Of a stretch of DNA of 64,000 nucleotides, positions 1-8,214 are shown in pieces. The stretch spans positions 62,001-126,000 of the forward strand of contig JAOABC010000002.1 in the NCBI GenBank assembly GCA_026418535.1, given 5' to 3'. Each line of letters begins with the position of its first letter. The stretch's first letter is position 1. This stretch comes from Hydrogenothermaceae bacterium (lineage in GTDB: Bacteria; Aquificota; Aquificia; Aquificales; Hydrogenothermaceae). The position numbers and the translations under genes are program-made. The notes beneath the pieces are model-generated. The model saw only the letters and a program-made list of their open reading frames with translations. It made no database searches and was not told the origin of the DNA.

Positions 1-530
1 TCACTAACCTTACCTTCTAACAGTCTAAAGACTGTCCAAACTTTTCTGTAGAACTTCTCTCTGTCGCAGATGGAAAGTTGGTCTTCCGGATTGTGTAGAA
101 AGAAAACATCCACATAGTCTGTCTTCAAGTTCTCCAAACTCTTCTCAAAGGACCAGTCTATGTATGCAGGGGTGAGTATGTTTCCGTAAAGGGTTATATC
201 TTCTTTAGAGAAGATATTTCTATCTAGAAAGTTTTCTCTTATGTAGTCTGCCACACTGCTGAATTTTAACCTTACATCCTGAGGGAAGTAACCTCCTTTG
301 GTAGATAGGACTATCTTTTCTCTACCAATCTCCTGAATTACCTCTCCTACTGCTTTTTCACTCTCCATACCCCGGTAGTTTATAGCTGTATCCACTACGT
401 TTATACCTAGACAAACAGCCTCCCTTAGAACATCTTTGTATCTGTTTGAGGTATCCTTATCAGGATCCCCTAAGTATGTTCCAATACCTATCTCAGATAG
501 CTTAAAGTCTAAAAACTCTTTGTAGTTCAT
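1..530 (-). CDS. Aldo/keto reductase, 3' end outside window
   Basis: The first 176 residues of an NAD(P)H-dependent aldo/keto reductase are encoded; the C-terminus lies beyond the left edge. The translation shows the family catalytic set in order: Asp and Tyr in DTAINYRG, Lys in LSTKGGYFP and His in DVFFLHNPED, on the start of a TIM barrel. The ATG is 3 nt past the stop of the upstream glycosyltransferase gene, and GGAG lies 7 nt before it, so the two are probably cotranscribed. The family reduces aldehydes and ketones and acts in the cytoplasm; the substrate cannot be told from this fragment. Confidence 0.9.
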   Translation of the reverse strand, partial: MNYKEFLDFKLSEIGIGTYLGDPDKDTSNRYKDVLREAVCLGINVVDTAINYRGMESEKAVGEVIQEIGREKIVLSTKGGYFPQDVRLKFSSVADYIRENFLDRNIFSKEDITLYGNILTPAYIDWSFEKSLENLKTDYVDVFFLHNPEDQLSICDREKFYRKVWTVFRLLEGKVS

Positions 531-533
531 CTT

Positions 534-2096
534 CTACTCCTTGTTTGTTAGTAAAACAGAGATTGGGTTTTCAAACAGGTCTTTTTTCTTCCCTAGAACC
601 TTTAACTCTAAACCCTCTAGCTCCTGTAAGTACTCTTCTCTGGTGAGTATGTATACATCCTTTCTTTCTATAAATCTCTTCACATCCTCCAGAGAGTTCA
701 AAGGCTCTATCTTTTTCCTTATGTAGAAAGAAAAAGCTGGGTTGTATCTTTTGTAGTACCCCACTGATCTGGATGAATCCATCTGTTGAAGAAGTGCCCT
801 CACTGAACTCTCCCTATCTATCATCGGTAGTACAGTAGTGTAGAGAATCACGCTCATCAATATACCAGATAGTCCAAGGCTTATTATGATCTTTAGCATC
901 TCTTTTTTAAACAGAAAGTAAAGAGAAAATACACCTCCAACTGTCAGAGTAAGGAAGTATAGAGAGAACTCTTTCAACAGGAAAAGGTGTTTATCTTCCC
1001 CCAAAAGGGTATAGAGCGCCCATACTAAAAGGATGGACAGTATCACATAAAATAGAAGGCTATATGCAGCCTTGGATCTTCCTAAGTTTAGTCTGTATAA
1101 GTATGTCCCTATGAGAATAGAGAGAGCTGGATACACAGGGACAGTATAGTTTGGAAGTTTTGTCTTTGAAATGGCAAAGAATGTAGTGTATATCATAACC
1201 ACTAAAGATAAGTAGAGTAGAAGAGGGTCTTTCCTTTCTGTCCATACGAACTTTATAACCTGTAATAAAAAGATGCTAAACGGTAGCATACCAACAAACA
1301 TAAAGAGGTAAGTTAGGATAAAACTACCTCTATGTCCTTCCATCGGGTCTGAGAATCTGTTTATGTTATGCTTAAATATGAACTCCTTTATCCATAGCCA
1401 GTCTGTTTCCAAACCAACAGCGATATACCAAGGTAGAGACACACCTAAAACTATAGGTATTCCTATATGTAGTTTCATATTTCTTAAAAAACCGACGTCT
1501 CTTCTGATGATCAAAAAAGTGATCACAATAAGGGAGGGCAAAACCAGACCTATTAGACCTTTGGTCAAGAATGCAAGGCCCATAGAGAGGAAGAATAGAT
1601 ATAGAAATATTTCCTTCCTATCCTGATAGAAACCGTAGAAACTGTAGAAGGCAGATGTTAGAAAAAATACTAGGTATGGGTCAGGAACAGCCATATGAAA
1701 CTGAAATGTAAAGTGAACAGAGGATAATAGAATGAAGGCAGAAATTAGACCTACCTTTCTGCTTAGGAAATTCTCTCCAAAGAGGAAGGTTATTAAAACC
1801 GTCATAGTACCAAAGAAGGCTGAGAAGAACCTAGCAGAAAACTCACTTACTCCAAAGATCTCATAGGCCAACATCATAAACCAGTAGTGAACTGGAGGCT
1901 TGTCCGTCCTTAGTTCATAGTTAAAGGTAGGGACGACTAAATCTTTTCTTTCTAACATCTCCCTTGCACAGGATGCATTTTTAGCCTCATCAAGACTGAA
2001 TATTGAAACTTCCCAAGAGTTTAAGCTGAATAGGAACATGGATATTAAAAACAGATAGAAGGGTGTAAACTTACTGTGGAAGAGTTTTATTTTCAC
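534..2096 (-). CDS. ArnT/PMT-like membrane glycosyltransferase
   Basis: This 520-residue, very hydrophobic protein has about a dozen predicted membrane segments. Near the N-terminus is the family signature: an acidic pair in SLDEAKNASCAREM followed by TDKPPVHYW around residues 30-70. That pattern is typical of GT83/GT39-type enzymes (ArnT, dolichyl-phosphate-mannose mannosyltransferase relatives), which move a sugar from a polyprenyl-phosphate donor onto lipid A or a protein on the outer face of the inner membrane. The length matches ArnT-like enzymes (about 500-550). The first hydrophobic helix starts near residue 10. Donor and acceptor are unknown; no arnB/C/D genes are nearby. The aldo/keto reductase gene follows in the same direction. 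Confidence 0.85.
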   Translation of the reverse strand: MKIKLFHSKFTPFYLFLISMFLFSLNSWEVSIFSLDEAKNASCAREMLERKDLVVPTFNYELRTDKPPVHYWFMMLAYEIFGVSEFSARFFSAFFGTMTVLITFLFGENFLSRKVGLISAFILLSSVHFTFQFHMAVPDPYLVFFLTSAFYSFYGFYQDRKEIFLYLFFLSMGLAFLTKGLIGLVLPSLIVITFLIIRRDVGFLRNMKLHIGIPIVLGVSLPWYIAVGLETDWLWIKEFIFKHNINRFSDPMEGHRGSFILTYLFMFVGMLPFSIFLLQVIKFVWTERKDPLLLYLSLVVMIYTTFFAISKTKLPNYTVPVYPALSILIGTYLYRLNLGRSKAAYSLLFYVILSILLVWALYTLLGEDKHLFLLKEFSLYFLTLTVGGVFSLYFLFKKEMLKIIISLGLSGILMSVILYTTVLPMIDRESSVRALLQQMDSSRSVGYYKRYNPAFSFYIRKKIEPLNSLEDVKRFIERKDVYILTREEYLQELEGLELKVLGKKKDLFENPISVLLTNKE

Positions 2097-2173
2097 TGAT
2101 GATACACCTTTATAGTCAAATTTTTGAATATTTTAACATATATATAATTCTTAACAGGTAGACCTAAATTTTG

Positions 2174-2182
2174 TGGTAAAAT
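2174..2182 (+). promoter_or_regulatory. Putative extended -10 promoter (TGGTAAAAT)
   Basis: TGG-TAAAAT lies 33 nt before the chosen aroB' start. The same nine bases occur ahead of secD and ahead of the sugar nucleotidyltransferase gene, which suggests a recurrent sigma70-type extended -10 element. No good -35 box sits at the usual distance; a TTAACA ends about 20 nt upstream. Confidence 0.45.
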
Positions 2183-2214
2183 TAGAGCTTAAACAAGTAA
2201 TTCAAGGAGAAGAT

Positions 2215-3210
2215 ATGAAGGAGTTCATACTAGATGGGAGAATGTACAATAAAGATCTTATAACTACAGCCATAGAGTCCGGGGCAGACTACATCTTGGT
2301 AAAGGAAGGTAACTTAGAAGATGTAAAGAAACTTGGCAGGATAAGAGTTATTGTTGAGGGAAAGGAAGGGGAACTGACAGAGAATTTTGTCATAGTTAGA
2401 ATTTCTAACAAACAGGATGAAGAGAAGGCAGCCACTTTGGCCAAATCTGGAATGAACGTCATAGTGGAGACTACAGACTGGACTATCATTCCATTAGAGA
2501 ATCTGATAGCTCAATCTCCAAACATATACTGTTTTGTAAAAAACTCCCAGCAGGCAAGGACCGCTGTAGGTATACTGGAAAGAGGAGTTAAGGGTGTTGT
2601 TCTTCAGACAGAGGATATAAATGAGATAAAGAGAGTGTCAAAAGTTCTCAAAGAGGATATAGAGAAGCTGAACTTAGTGAAGGCCAAAGTTGTAAACATA
2701 AAACCAGTTGGGATGGGAGATAGAGTAGCTGTAGACACTATTTCTCTCCTAAAAAAGGGTGAAGGGATGTTGGTTGGGAATTCCTCAGCAGGAATGATAC
2801 TTGTCCACGGGGAGACAGAGGAGTCTGAATATGTGGCCTCAAGACCGTTTAGAGTGAATGCTGGTGCAGTCCACATGTACACAAGGGTTCCTAACGGGAA
2901 GACTATATACCTCAGCGAGATCTCCGCAGGTAGAGAGGTCGTGGTCTACGATGTAAACGGGAATGGAAGAGTTGTCTACGTAGGGAGAGCTAAGGTAGAG
3001 AGAAGACCTATGCTCCTGATAGAGGCTGTCTACGAAGGGAAAAAGTTGTCTGCAGTTCTACAGAATGCCGAAACTATACGGATTGTTAAATCAGATAGTA
3101 CTCCTGTGTCTGTGGTAGACCTTCAGATAGGGGATGAGATCCTAGGCTACGTGGAAGAAGCCGGAAGACATTTTGGTATGAAAGTGGAAGAAACTATACT
3201 GGAGAAGTAG
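2215..3210 (+). CDS. aroB': 3-dehydroquinate synthase II (archaeal type)
   Basis: This enzyme oxidatively deaminates 2-amino-3,7-dideoxy-D-threo-hept-6-ulosonate to 3-dehydroquinate with NAD, feeding the shikimate pathway by the archaeal route instead of classical AroB. The second half carries the conserved family blocks ESEYVASRPFRVNAGAVH, TIYLSEISAG, VERRPMLLIEA, LQNAETIRIV and GRHFGMKVEE. A longer frame opens at a GTG at 2173, but AAGGAGA at 2205-2211 sits just before the ATG at 2215 and that GTG lies inside the likely -10 box, so I start at 2215 (331 residues, the usual size). The MCE gene follows after 5 nt. Confidence 0.92.
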   Translation: MKEFILDGRMYNKDLITTAIESGADYILVKEGNLEDVKKLGRIRVIVEGKEGELTENFVIVRISNKQDEEKAATLAKSGMNVIVETTDWTIIPLENLIAQSPNIYCFVKNSQQARTAVGILERGVKGVVLQTEDINEIKRVSKVLKEDIEKLNLVKAKVVNIKPVGMGDRVAVDTISLLKKGEGMLVGNSSAGMILVHGETEESEYVASRPFRVNAGAVHMYTRVPNGKTIYLSEISAGREVVVYDVNGNGRVVYVGRAKVERRPMLLIEAVYEGKKLSAVLQNAETIRIVKSDSTPVSVVDLQIGDEILGYVEEAGRHFGMKVEETILEK

Positions 3211-3215
3211 AAGTT

Positions 3216-4763
3216 ATGAAAACTTCTTATAAGGTTGGGATTTTTACGCTGATAGTTCTTTCTTTACTTAGTTATCTCATAGTAAAGCTAGGCGATAAGG
3301 AGTTCGGGGTTAACTACAACTATTACTATGTCTACTTTGAAGACGCCCAGGGACTTTCTATAGGTGCGGATATACAGGTTAGAGGAGTAAAATCTGGAAA
3401 AGTGGAAGATATATCTTTTGAGGAAGATAAGGTAAAAGCTAAGTTGAAGATAAGACGAGAGATAGAGATTTTTAAGGATGCTAAGATTATAATAAAAACT
3501 TATGGACTTATGGGAGATAAGTACATATATATAGACCCGGGAACTAAGGAAAGCGGTCTATTAGCCTCCGGCTCTGTGATAGAAACTACGTACAACTATG
3601 CTCAAACAGAAGACATGATAAATCAAGTTCAGAATGCGTCTAAAAAGTTTGCAGCACTTTTGGATAACTTAAACAGAGCTGTAGGAGAGGGGCAGCTTCA
3701 AAAACTTATCCAAGATTTTGACAGGTTTGCATACCAGGCTGGGGATTTTATCTCTGAGAACAGAGAGGATGTTAGAAGGTCTGTAGAGAACATAAGAGCC
3801 ATAACCGCCGAGCTCCGGAAGATTCTACCATCCATAGCTGAGAATTTAGATAAAACTCTACAGAACACAAAGGATATAACTACAGAGAACAGAGAAGACT
3901 TGAGAAAGCTTATTGCTAACCTGAGAGAACTCTCCTATTCCCTCAAAGAAAAAGCACCTCAGACACTCGATTCTGTAGACAAGGTAGCTAGTCAGATAGA
4001 ACAAGTAGTATCAGAAAACAGGGAAGACCTGAAGCTTAGTATAGAGAACATAAGAGAAACATCTAAAAACCTAAATCAACTTTTTGTAAAAATAAACGAA
4101 GGACAAGGTACACTTGGTAAGTTAATAAAGGAAGATGCTCTGTACGAGAATGTTAATGAAGGGGTTAAATCTTTCTCAAAGCCATTTAGAATATTAAACG
4201 ACTCTATCCTTGATATATACATGGGTGGAGAAAAACACACAGGGAATGAAGAGGTAAAAGCAGGTTTTGGTGCTGCTTTCATTCCTACAGATGACAGGTA
4301 CTACTATGTAGGTATACTCTCTAACTCCATGGGATACGTGGATAAAAAGGATGAGATAACATCCGGAGGAAGTACAACTACTTACGTTACTAGAAAGTAT
4401 GGAATTCTCTTTAACCTTCAGTATGCAAGGAGAGTCTTAACCTTCGGAGAAAGACAGTTATGGGTTAGATTTGGCATAAAAGATTCATCTGCAGATATTG
4501 GATCTGATATCAAGTTTTCTCAAAATTTGAAATTGGTGGTTGATGTATATAAATTTAACAGAAAAGATCTCTTAGGAGAGCCCAATAATCCCCAGTTGGA
4601 TGTTGGATTTGAGTATAGGTTCAGTGGGCTTCCCCTTTTCTTGAGGTTTGGAGGCTCTGACCTTGCAAACGACAGATACAGGGGTGGGTATATAGGTGGA
4701 GGGTTCGTATTTAACGATGACTACCTAAAGTATCTTTTTAGCTCTCTACCAAAAATAAAGTAG
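3216..4763 (+). CDS. MCE/MlaD-family lipid transport protein with C-terminal barrel-like domain
   Basis: The protein has 515 residues. An N-terminal membrane anchor (residues 7-24) is followed by one MCE domain (about 35-115, VYFEDAQGLSIGADIQVRGV...GDKYIYIDPGT). A long helical region follows, holding three copies of an ENRED(V/L) unit at about residues 180, 222 and 266. Next is the family motif GQGTLGKLIKEDALYEN near residue 295. From about 335 to the end the sequence turns into alternating, aromatic-rich beta-strand-like stretches (RYYYVGILSNSMGYV, LFNLQYARRVLTF, GGYIGGGFVF). MCE proteins carry lipids between inner and outer membrane, and the tail could seat in or under the outer membrane. 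No MlaE/MlaF partner is encoded here. It appears cotranscribed with the Crp/Fnr gene 10 nt downstream. Confidence 0.85.
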   Translation: MKTSYKVGIFTLIVLSLLSYLIVKLGDKEFGVNYNYYYVYFEDAQGLSIGADIQVRGVKSGKVEDISFEEDKVKAKLKIRREIEIFKDAKIIIKTYGLMGDKYIYIDPGTKESGLLASGSVIETTYNYAQTEDMINQVQNASKKFAALLDNLNRAVGEGQLQKLIQDFDRFAYQAGDFISENREDVRRSVENIRAITAELRKILPSIAENLDKTLQNTKDITTENREDLRKLIANLRELSYSLKEKAPQTLDSVDKVASQIEQVVSENREDLKLSIENIRETSKNLNQLFVKINEGQGTLGKLIKEDALYENVNEGVKSFSKPFRILNDSILDIYMGGEKHTGNEEVKAGFGAAFIPTDDRYYYVGILSNSMGYVDKKDEITSGGSTTTYVTRKYGILFNLQYARRVLTFGERQLWVRFGIKDSSADIGSDIKFSQNLKLVVDVYKFNRKDLLGEPNNPQLDVGFEYRFSGLPLFLRFGGSDLANDRYRGGYIGGGFVFNDDYLKYLFSSLPKIK

Positions 4764-4773
4764 GAGTAAGAAA

Positions 4774-5481
4774 ATGGTAAAAAGGGAGAAGTTGTCTATA
4801 GATAAAGAGCAGTCAATAAGAGATATAGATGTGTTTAAAACCTTGAAAGAAGATGAGATCAGAGGTATAGAAGGACTGTTTATCGTCAAACACTTCCGAA
4901 AAGGGGACTACATATTCTACGAAGGAGATAAGGAGCCAGGTATATACTTTGTTATAGATGGTATCGTTAAGCTTATAAAGGAAACTTCAGAAGGAAAGAC
5001 AGTTATACTACAGCTAACAACAAAGGGGGAAAGTTTCGGTTGGCTTGTTATGAAAGGTAGTAAGCCGACGAGTACCTACTCAGCCCAGGCTTTGGTGGAC
5101 ACAACAGTTCTCTACATATCAAACAACGACTTTTTAAAACTCCTTCTTATGCATCCTGCTTTGGCTGTTAGAATTACCTGTGAAGCGACAAAGAAGGTAC
5201 TGGAGGCTTATGATAGGTTAAAGAGTCTTGCTGTAGAGAAGATTGAGGGTAGGGTAGCAAGTTTACTCCTTGAACTTGCAGGCAAGATTGGAGACCCGGA
5301 TAAAGACAGAATAACTATAAATGCACCAATAACCCGTCAAGACATAGCCGAGATGGCCGGAACTACTGTTGAAACGGCTATAAGGATTATAAGTAAATGG
5401 AAGAAAGAGGGTGTATTAGACACGGAGAGGGGAAAGATAGAAATATACGATATAGACTTCCTCGAAGAAATAGTCTCTTAG
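4774..5481 (+). CDS. Crp/Fnr-family transcriptional regulator
   Basis: The 235-residue protein has a cyclic-nucleotide-binding-like beta-roll (about 20-140, with GDYIFYEGDKEPGIYFVIDG), a dimer helix and a C-terminal winged helix-turn-helix (ITRQDIAEMAGTTVETAIRIISKW, about 185-210). The recognition helix keeps the E..R spacing of FNR/CRP. There is only one cysteine, so no FNR-type iron-sulfur cluster is expected and the effector is unknown. AGGAG overlaps the preceding stop and serves the ATG. It lies 155 bp upstream of the RND efflux operon in the same orientation, making that operon a natural but unproven target. Confidence 0.9.
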   Translation: MVKREKLSIDKEQSIRDIDVFKTLKEDEIRGIEGLFIVKHFRKGDYIFYEGDKEPGIYFVIDGIVKLIKETSEGKTVILQLTTKGESFGWLVMKGSKPTSTYSAQALVDTTVLYISNNDFLKLLLMHPALAVRITCEATKKVLEAYDRLKSLAVEKIEGRVASLLLELAGKIGDPDKDRITINAPITRQDIAEMAGTTVETAIRIISKWKKEGVLDTERGKIEIYDIDFLEEIVS

Positions 5482-5581
5482 AGGAAGAGGTTTTGATTAT
5501 CATGATTTACATTTTTTAAAGCAGGATTCTTTCTTATAAAGTTTTATGCTCTAAATCATCTAACCTGGAATCTTGGTTTGT

Positions 5582-5589
5582 GCTATAAT
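5582..5589 (+). promoter_or_regulatory. Putative extended -10 promoter of RND efflux operon
   Basis: TGC-TATAAT is an ideal -10 hexamer; TG directly precedes the C, giving a near-extended -10. No convincing -35 box lies 17 bp upstream. A start of transcription near 5596 would place the 5601-5618 palindrome at the very start of the mRNA. Confidence 0.55.
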
Positions 5590-5600
5590 ATGTTAGTATT

Positions 5601-5618
5601 AGAATATTTGAATATTCT
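5601..5618. repeat. Inverted repeat in efflux operon leader (possible operator)
   Basis: AGAATATT-TG-AATATTCT is a perfect 8-bp inverted repeat with a 2-bp centre. It lies just downstream of the TATAAT box and 18 bp before the tolC start, the usual place for a repressor operator. The binding protein is not known from the sequence. Confidence 0.5.
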
Positions 5619-5636
5619 TATATTACGAGGTGAGTG

Positions 5637-7028
5637 ATGAGGAGATTTAGTCTTACTATACTTTCTGCCCTCTTTGCCCAAATATCACTGGGAAAGGAGC
5701 TAACTCTTGAAGAAGCTGTAAAGATCGGTCTAGAGAACAACTACGAGATGAAAGCCAGCCAGAGTTCTGTAAAATCAAAAGAGTATATGTTAGAAGCTGT
5801 AAAGGGCTACAGGTTGCCATCCTTAACCTTCTCGGAGATATTTACGAGGACAGACGAGCCTGGATATGCTATGTGGAACACGATGAGTCAGAAAAAACTC
5901 GACTTTATGAATGCGTCTAACTTTGTGGATATGACTGCTCTCAACCCTATGTTTAGTGGAATGGGTATTAGTTTTAACAAACCATCCTATCCAGCTGTCA
6001 GTAGCTGGAGGACTAAGTTAGAACTTCAGCTCCCTATATACACTGGAGGAAAGATCGAAACTGGTATATACATGCAGAGGAAGGATTACGAGTCATCCCA
6101 AAAAGAGTTCATAAGGGCAAAAGAGAAGGCGATCTATGATATATCCAAGGCTTACTACGGTGCACTACTGGCAAAGGAAGCAATAAAACTAGCAAATCAG
6201 GCCTACTTGGATGTGGAGAAACACTACACCACAGCCAAATCTATGGTGGCAAACGGTTTAGCCATACCTGCAGATGAGCTGAGAGCAAAAGTATACCTGG
6301 AAGAAGTTAAGAGCAAGATCAGAGAGGCTGAGAACAACTACATCGTTGCAAAGAGAGGTCTTCTTCTTGCCGTAGGTGATGATAAGACAGACCCAATGGA
6401 CATAGAGATAGTAGGGGAGTTGAAGTGTGAGCTGGTTAAGGACAGACTAGAACAGTTCCAGGAGTATGCTCTTTCAAACAGAGCTGACTTTTTGGCTATG
6501 AAGGATAAAATGCTTATCGCAAAGAAAATGATAGACCTAAACAGGTCAGATATGCTTCCAACAGTTGGGGCTTTTGCCTCTTATGAGTTAAACGATAGAA
6601 AACTCCTGCCTGGTAACGAAGGTAAATGGTGGATGGTGGGATTTGCATTGAACTGGAAGCTGTTTGATGGGTTTAACTCTCTGAACAGATACAGAAGCAG
6701 TAAAGAAGCTTATAACCAGTACAAACAGCAAGAGAAGGGGTTTGAAGAGTTTATAAAGTTCAGTGTTTACAAAGCTTTCAAAGATTACGAAATTCAGTTT
6801 GATAAATTAAACACAGCGGAACATAACCTAACGTATGCTCAAGAGATAGTAAAAATAACAGAGACAAGGTATAAGAACCAGCTTGCTTCAATGATTGACT
6901 TATTGGATACACAGACCCTTTACGATAAGATAAAGTTCGAGAAGGCTCAGGCCACATATCAGTGTCAGAACGCTGTTTTAGAGTTAAAGTACCAAAGTGG
7001 CTTACTTATAAACGAAAATAAAAATTAG
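5637..7028 (+). CDS. TolC-family outer membrane efflux protein
   Basis: This is the outer membrane channel of the tripartite RND system encoded by the next two genes. It starts with a signal peptide (MRRFSLTILSALFAQISLG) and then LTLEEAVKIGLENNYEMKAS, the classic opening of the outer membrane efflux protein repeat. A second repeat begins around residue 250 (EQFQEYALSNRADFLAMKDKM). Long helical stretches alternate with two barrel segments. The length (463) is typical of TolC/OprM relatives. A GTG lies 3 nt upstream, but GAGG at 5627-5630 is better spaced for the ATG at 5637. Substrates are unknown. Confidence 0.92.
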   Translation: MRRFSLTILSALFAQISLGKELTLEEAVKIGLENNYEMKASQSSVKSKEYMLEAVKGYRLPSLTFSEIFTRTDEPGYAMWNTMSQKKLDFMNASNFVDMTALNPMFSGMGISFNKPSYPAVSSWRTKLELQLPIYTGGKIETGIYMQRKDYESSQKEFIRAKEKAIYDISKAYYGALLAKEAIKLANQAYLDVEKHYTTAKSMVANGLAIPADELRAKVYLEEVKSKIREAENNYIVAKRGLLLAVGDDKTDPMDIEIVGELKCELVKDRLEQFQEYALSNRADFLAMKDKMLIAKKMIDLNRSDMLPTVGAFASYELNDRKLLPGNEGKWWMVGFALNWKLFDGFNSLNRYRSSKEAYNQYKQQEKGFEEFIKFSVYKAFKDYEIQFDKLNTAEHNLTYAQEIVKITETRYKNQLASMIDLLDTQTLYDKIKFEKAQATYQCQNAVLELKYQSGLLINENKN

Positions 7029-7042
7029 GTAGAGGTGATAAA

Positions 7043-8212
7043 ATGAAGATGAACAAGCAGGTTAAGTTTATTCTTTTCTTTGTTCTGCCTATCTTGGTGT
7101 TTATCCTCTGGCTTGGAGGTTTCATCGGTCATCGGGTTCCTCCAGGTGAAGGGAAGGTGGAAGGAAAGGTTATAACAGATTTACAGACGGTTGTAGTTGT
7201 GTCGGAAGAGGTCTGGAGCTACTACAAAGCTGATGGGAACATAGTAGGGGAGAACAACGCCAAGGTCTCTACTAAGTGGATGGGAAGGATTTTGAAAATA
7301 CACGTTAAAGAAGGTGACTATGTTAAAACTGGTCAGCTTCTTGCTACCATAGATAACCAAGAGGTAATCCAACAGAAAAACGAAGCTTTAGCTGGACTTG
7401 AAGAGCTCTCAAAAGCAAGGGAAGAGGCTCTTGCTGCTAAGAAGGCTGCGGTAGAGAACTATGAGTTTGCAAAGAGAACTTACGAGAGATTCAAGAATCT
7501 CTATCAAGAGAATGCTATATCCAGACAACAGTTGGAAGAGATAGAAACAAAGATGATAGGGGCAAAATCTATGGTAGAACAGGTTAATGCAAAACTTGCT
7601 CAGATAGATGCGAAGGAGAAACAGGTAAAAGCTAAGATAAACCAAGTTAATATTGCTGTAGGTTACGGAGAAGTTAGATCTCCATTCGATGGATACGTAA
7701 TTAAAAAGATGATGGATGAAGGAGATATGGCTACCCCTGGTATGCCGATTTTCATAGTTGGAAATAAGAAGTTACAGTTTGTGGCTTACTTGGATGAGTC
7801 TCTCCTTGACAAGATAAAAACTGGGGATGAGTATGACGTTGAGGTTGCAGATAAGAGATTTAAAGCTAAAGTTGTAGAGAAAAATAGTAACATAAACCCT
7901 ATGAACAGAACTTTCGCTGTTAAGTTTGATATTCCTTTTGATATTTCTTTAGCCTCTGGAATGTACGGGAAAGTTTACATACCTGCCCAAAAGTCCCAAA
8001 AGGTCGTCGTACCTAAAACAGCTCTATTTAAGTGGGGTCAGTTAACATCGGTTTATACTGTTGATGAAAGGGGAGTTATGAAGTTGACCTACATTAAAAC
8101 CGGTGAAGATTATGGGGATAAAGTTGAGGTTCTGTCCGGTCTACAGCCTGGTATGAAGATCGTACTCAAGGATGTTGAAAAAGCCTGTGATGGATGCAGG
8201 TTAGGAGGATAA
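7043..8212 (+). CDS. RND efflux periplasmic adaptor (membrane fusion protein)
   Basis: The adaptor links the inner membrane pump to the TolC channel. An N-terminal membrane anchor (VKFILFFVLPILVFILWLGG) is followed by a lipoyl half-motif (GRILKIHVKEGDYVKTGQLLATID), a coiled-coil hairpin at about residues 110-205, the second lipoyl half (VRSPFDGYVIKKMMDEGDMATPG) and beta-barrel and membrane-proximal domains. GAGGTGAT precedes the ATG, and the gene is 14 nt after tolC and 2 nt before the pump gene. The C-terminus ends in CDGCRLGG, a CxxC pair unusual for adaptors; it might bind metal or simply be incidental. Confidence 0.92.
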   Translation: MKMNKQVKFILFFVLPILVFILWLGGFIGHRVPPGEGKVEGKVITDLQTVVVVSEEVWSYYKADGNIVGENNAKVSTKWMGRILKIHVKEGDYVKTGQLLATIDNQEVIQQKNEALAGLEELSKAREEALAAKKAAVENYEFAKRTYERFKNLYQENAISRQQLEEIETKMIGAKSMVEQVNAKLAQIDAKEKQVKAKINQVNIAVGYGEVRSPFDGYVIKKMMDEGDMATPGMPIFIVGNKKLQFVAYLDESLLDKIKTGDEYDVEVADKRFKAKVVEKNSNINPMNRTFAVKFDIPFDISLASGMYGKVYIPAQKSQKVVVPKTALFKWGQLTSVYTVDERGVMKLTYIKTGEDYGDKVEVLSGLQPGMKIVLKDVEKACDGCRLGG

Positions 8213-8214
8213 GA

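Noticed and set aside
5490-5515. FNR-box-like sequence (TTGATTATCATGATTT) downstream of the Crp/Fnr gene
   Set aside because: The second half does not fit ATCAA at the right spacing; only a short ATCATGAT palindrome is present, which is expected by chance in AT-rich DNA.
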